64,000 bases of DNA from Cycas panzhihuaensis (lineage: Eukaryota > Cycadophyta): assembly GCA_023213395.1 (NCBI GenBank), contig CM041465.1:75709741-75773740 (forward strand). The letters are read 5' to 3'. The position numbers were made by a program, and so were the translations under genes. This document shows positions 61,579-64,000 of this stretch, in pieces. Numbering within the stretch: position 1 is the stretch's first letter; the number at the start of each line of letters is the position of its first letter. The notes below the pieces were generated by a model that saw only the letters and a list, made by a program, of their open reading frames with translations, was not told where the DNA came from and made no database searches.

Positions 61579-64000
61579 ATGGCAAGTATTATGAAGATGG
61601 AGATTGAAAAGTTCAACAACTAGAACTTTAAGTTGTGGAAGCTAAAGATGGAAGATATTCTTGTCAAGAAGGATCGATGGATCATTATCATAGATACAAA
61701 GCTTGTGAATATGGATGATGAAAACTAAAAGAAGCTTAATCGGAAAGAAATTAGTTTGATAAGGTTATACCTTTTAGATATGATGTTATTTAATATTGCC
61801 ATAGAGTCTATGGCCAAAGTTCTATGAAAAAAGTTAGGGGCTCTATATTAGACTAAGCCTCTAGTTAATAAATTATTTCTTCAAAAAAAGTTATATTCAC
61901 TCAAGATGAGTGATAGAGATGCATTTGCAGACCATCTCATTATATTTAACACCGTAATGAGATAACTTATTTTAATTGGGATACTAAAGTCTAAAGAAGA
62001 CAAGTGTATTACCCTATTATATTCACTTCTTAATTCCTAAGACAATCTTATGATGATGATTAGTAACACAACTGCTACCACCCTAAAATTTGATGATGTT
62101 GTTGTCACCCTGCTATTAGAAGAGATAAGGTAAAAATCTTCTAAGGATCATTCTAAAGAAGGATTAATGGTGAGAGGTAAAATATTAGATTATGACCAAA
62201 AAAGGCCTAAGAATAGATGGTCAAAATCGAGAGGAAAATCTAAATCTCCAGGCAAAGACCCCTTGGTATACTAGAGATGTAGAAAGGCTGGCTATATAAA
62301 GAGCCAATGTTAAGTTAAGGTTGATAAGGGAAAGTTACCTAAAGCTATTTCTTCCATGGTAGCAAAAGCCTTTGCTGGAGCCAATGGCAATGCTTATTTG
62401 GCAACCTCAGGTAAGTTGTTAAATGTTGAGTCTTGGTTAATTAACTTTAGGACTTCACTTCATATTACTCCCCATAGAAAATGGTTTTGTGAATATAAAA
62501 GTATTAATGGAGGTGAAGTATTTCTTGGTGATCATTACCTATATAAAATTATAGGTCATAGAAAGGGGAAGGTTTGGTTTGGGGATGGAAGGGTTAAAAC
62601 TATCCCTGATATGAGTCATATTCCTAGTTTAATTATGAGTTTATTATCTACTAGTCAATTAGGTGATGTAGGAATAGAAGTGATTTTCAATAAAGATAGT
62701 TACATAATAGTTTGAGGAGCATTAGTATTAGTAAGAGGGGTCTGATTTGGAACACTATACAAGTTTGATACAAACACGATGTATGCTGACAATTGTAGCA
62801 TATCTATTATAAAAAGTAGCAATAATGCAGTTGAGACTCAAGTATTATTTACTAGTAAAACTATGTTGTGGCATTAAAGATTGGGCCATATTGGAGAGAA
62901 AGGCCTTTATGATTTATTCTCTAAAGGTATGGCATAAGACATTTATAGAATTAATGGCTCATTTGATTTTAATTTTTGTGAGTATTGTATGTATAGTAAA
63001 TAGAATCGAGTCAATTTTCCTTCAAGCTCAAAGAGAGCAAAGAGTATTCTACAATTGGTGTACAATGATGTTTTTGGACTTGTTGATATGCCCTAATTAG
63101 GTAGGTCCAAATACTTTGTCACATTCATAAATGATTTCTTGAGAAAGATATGCTTGTACTTTCTCAATTTGAGGTCTTTAGTAAATTTAAAGAATTCAAG
63201 GCCTTGGTTGAGAATCAGAGTGACATGTAAATCAAGGTACTGAGGACTGATAATAAAGGTGAGTTTTGCTCAAATGAGTTTAAGTAGTTTTGTAAGTAGT
63301 ATGGGATAACGAGATAGAAGATAACTCCCTATATACCACAACATAATAGAGTTACTGAAAGGAGAATAGGACCTTTTTGGAGAGATCGAGGAGTATGCTC
63401 AATGTTATTAGTTTAGAGAAGAAATTCTGGGTTAAGGTTGTGATGATTACAAGCTACCTAATAAATAGATCATTGACAATTGCCTTAATATACAAAATAC
63501 CTAAAGAAGTATGGTTTGATAAGAATCCATCTCTTGGTCATCTTAGAGTTTTTGGTTATGAAGCTTTTATGTACATTCTTAGACTAAGCTTGATTTCAAA
63601 GCACAAAAGATTATTTTCATTGGTTATAGTGATGGTATTAAAGGGTACAAGCTTTATAACTCTGAAATACAAAAAGCTACGTATAGCTGTGATGTTATCT
63701 TTAGAGAGGAGTTTAAGTATCTAAAGTAGGATAAAGAACCAAAGGAAGAAGACTCTAAGAAGGTATAACTTGAGGTAAGGGATGAAGATTCTAAATTAGA
63801 ATATGAGTTAACTGAAGAGGAAGAACCAATTGTAGAGGTAGCTTAATCTTAGGAACCCCACATCTTAAGGAGATCAACTCATAAGAGAAGATAACTTGAC
63901 AGATATATTCCTAAAGACTTTCATTGCTTCTCTTTTGTTTTATTTGCTACAGATGATGATCTAGGTATTATTTGGGAAGCTTTAAAATCAAAAGAGAGCC
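61579..64000 (+). pseudogene. Element G copia gag, protease and integrase, broken and partial
   Basis: Gag starts at about 61579 (MASIMKMEIEKFNN, LWKLKMEDILVKKDRW). A zinc-knuckle remnant lies near 62270-62315, missing its first Cys. Protease reads S-W-L-I-N-F-R-T-S-L-H (about 62434-62466), with catalytic Asp to Asn and Gly to Arg. VWFGDGRVKTIPDMSHIP follows at 62573-62626. The pre-integrase domain is near 62868-62900 and the integrase core around 63060-63360, with LRTDNKGEF near 63242 and VTERR near 63355. Reverse transcriptase is expected just past the window. Stops and at least two frameshifts. Confidence 0.82.

Larger units (their letters stand above)
61012..64000 (+). mobile_element. Element G: copia retrotransposon inserted in F's LTR, cut by window end
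   Basis: A 5' LTR (61012-61504), a primer site and gag, protease and integrase follow in copia order. The 3' half and 3' LTR lie beyond the window. It starts about 17 bp inside the right LTR of F. Without the right end the duplication (TGATG at 61007-61011 on the left) cannot be checked. Confidence 0.82.

Overview
This window reads as intergenic heterochromatin-like DNA of a seed plant with a large genome. It is AT-rich and contains no intact host gene. Nearly everything recognisable is an LTR retrotransposon or a remnant of one, often inserted into another, with coding regions broken mainly by TAG, TAA and TGA codons where the family has Gln, Trp or Arg. The species cannot be named from the sequence. 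A glutathione-peroxidase fragment of plant type and typical plant copia and chromovirus domains support a plant.

I use letters for the elements. Left part (1-15308): a minus-strand Ty3/gypsy remnant K (gag and protease only) is split by a 10.5-kb plus-strand gypsy element T. T has LTRs at 712-1577 and 10400-11240. It also carries two unexplained coding stretches, one between protease and reverse transcriptase and one downstream of integrase. Middle-left (15309-25447): a minus-strand non-coding LTR element I contains a full plus-strand copia element J (17472-24858). J's 5' LTR is itself interrupted by solo LTR S (17792-18860).

Centre (25918 to about 51340): a four-level nest. Copia A holds copia B (28120-50284). 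B holds non-autonomous element E (30039-40643), which holds chromovirus D (30771-37253). B separately holds a minus-strand copia C (43704-48954). Target-site duplications are visible for B, C, D and E. Removing B, E or C joins the interrupted reading frame of the host element. E also carries an antisense glutathione-peroxidase fragment (37357-37581).

Right part (51341-64000): AT-rich DNA with a candidate tRNA-derived SINE and a 170-bp (AT)n array, then a gypsy protease fragment H, then a decayed minus-strand copia F. F's 5' LTR is interrupted after about 17 bp by plus-strand copia G, which runs off the window end.

The elements do not form operons. Each is a gag-pol polyprotein unit driven by its own LTR. 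Several LTRs still show TATA-like boxes, tRNA-Met primer-binding sites and polypurine tracts. Inner elements have more similar LTRs (D about 9% and C about 7% mismatches, counted by hand) than the element E that encloses D (roughly 15%), as expected if outer insertions are older. Element ends given without a target-site duplication are approximate.
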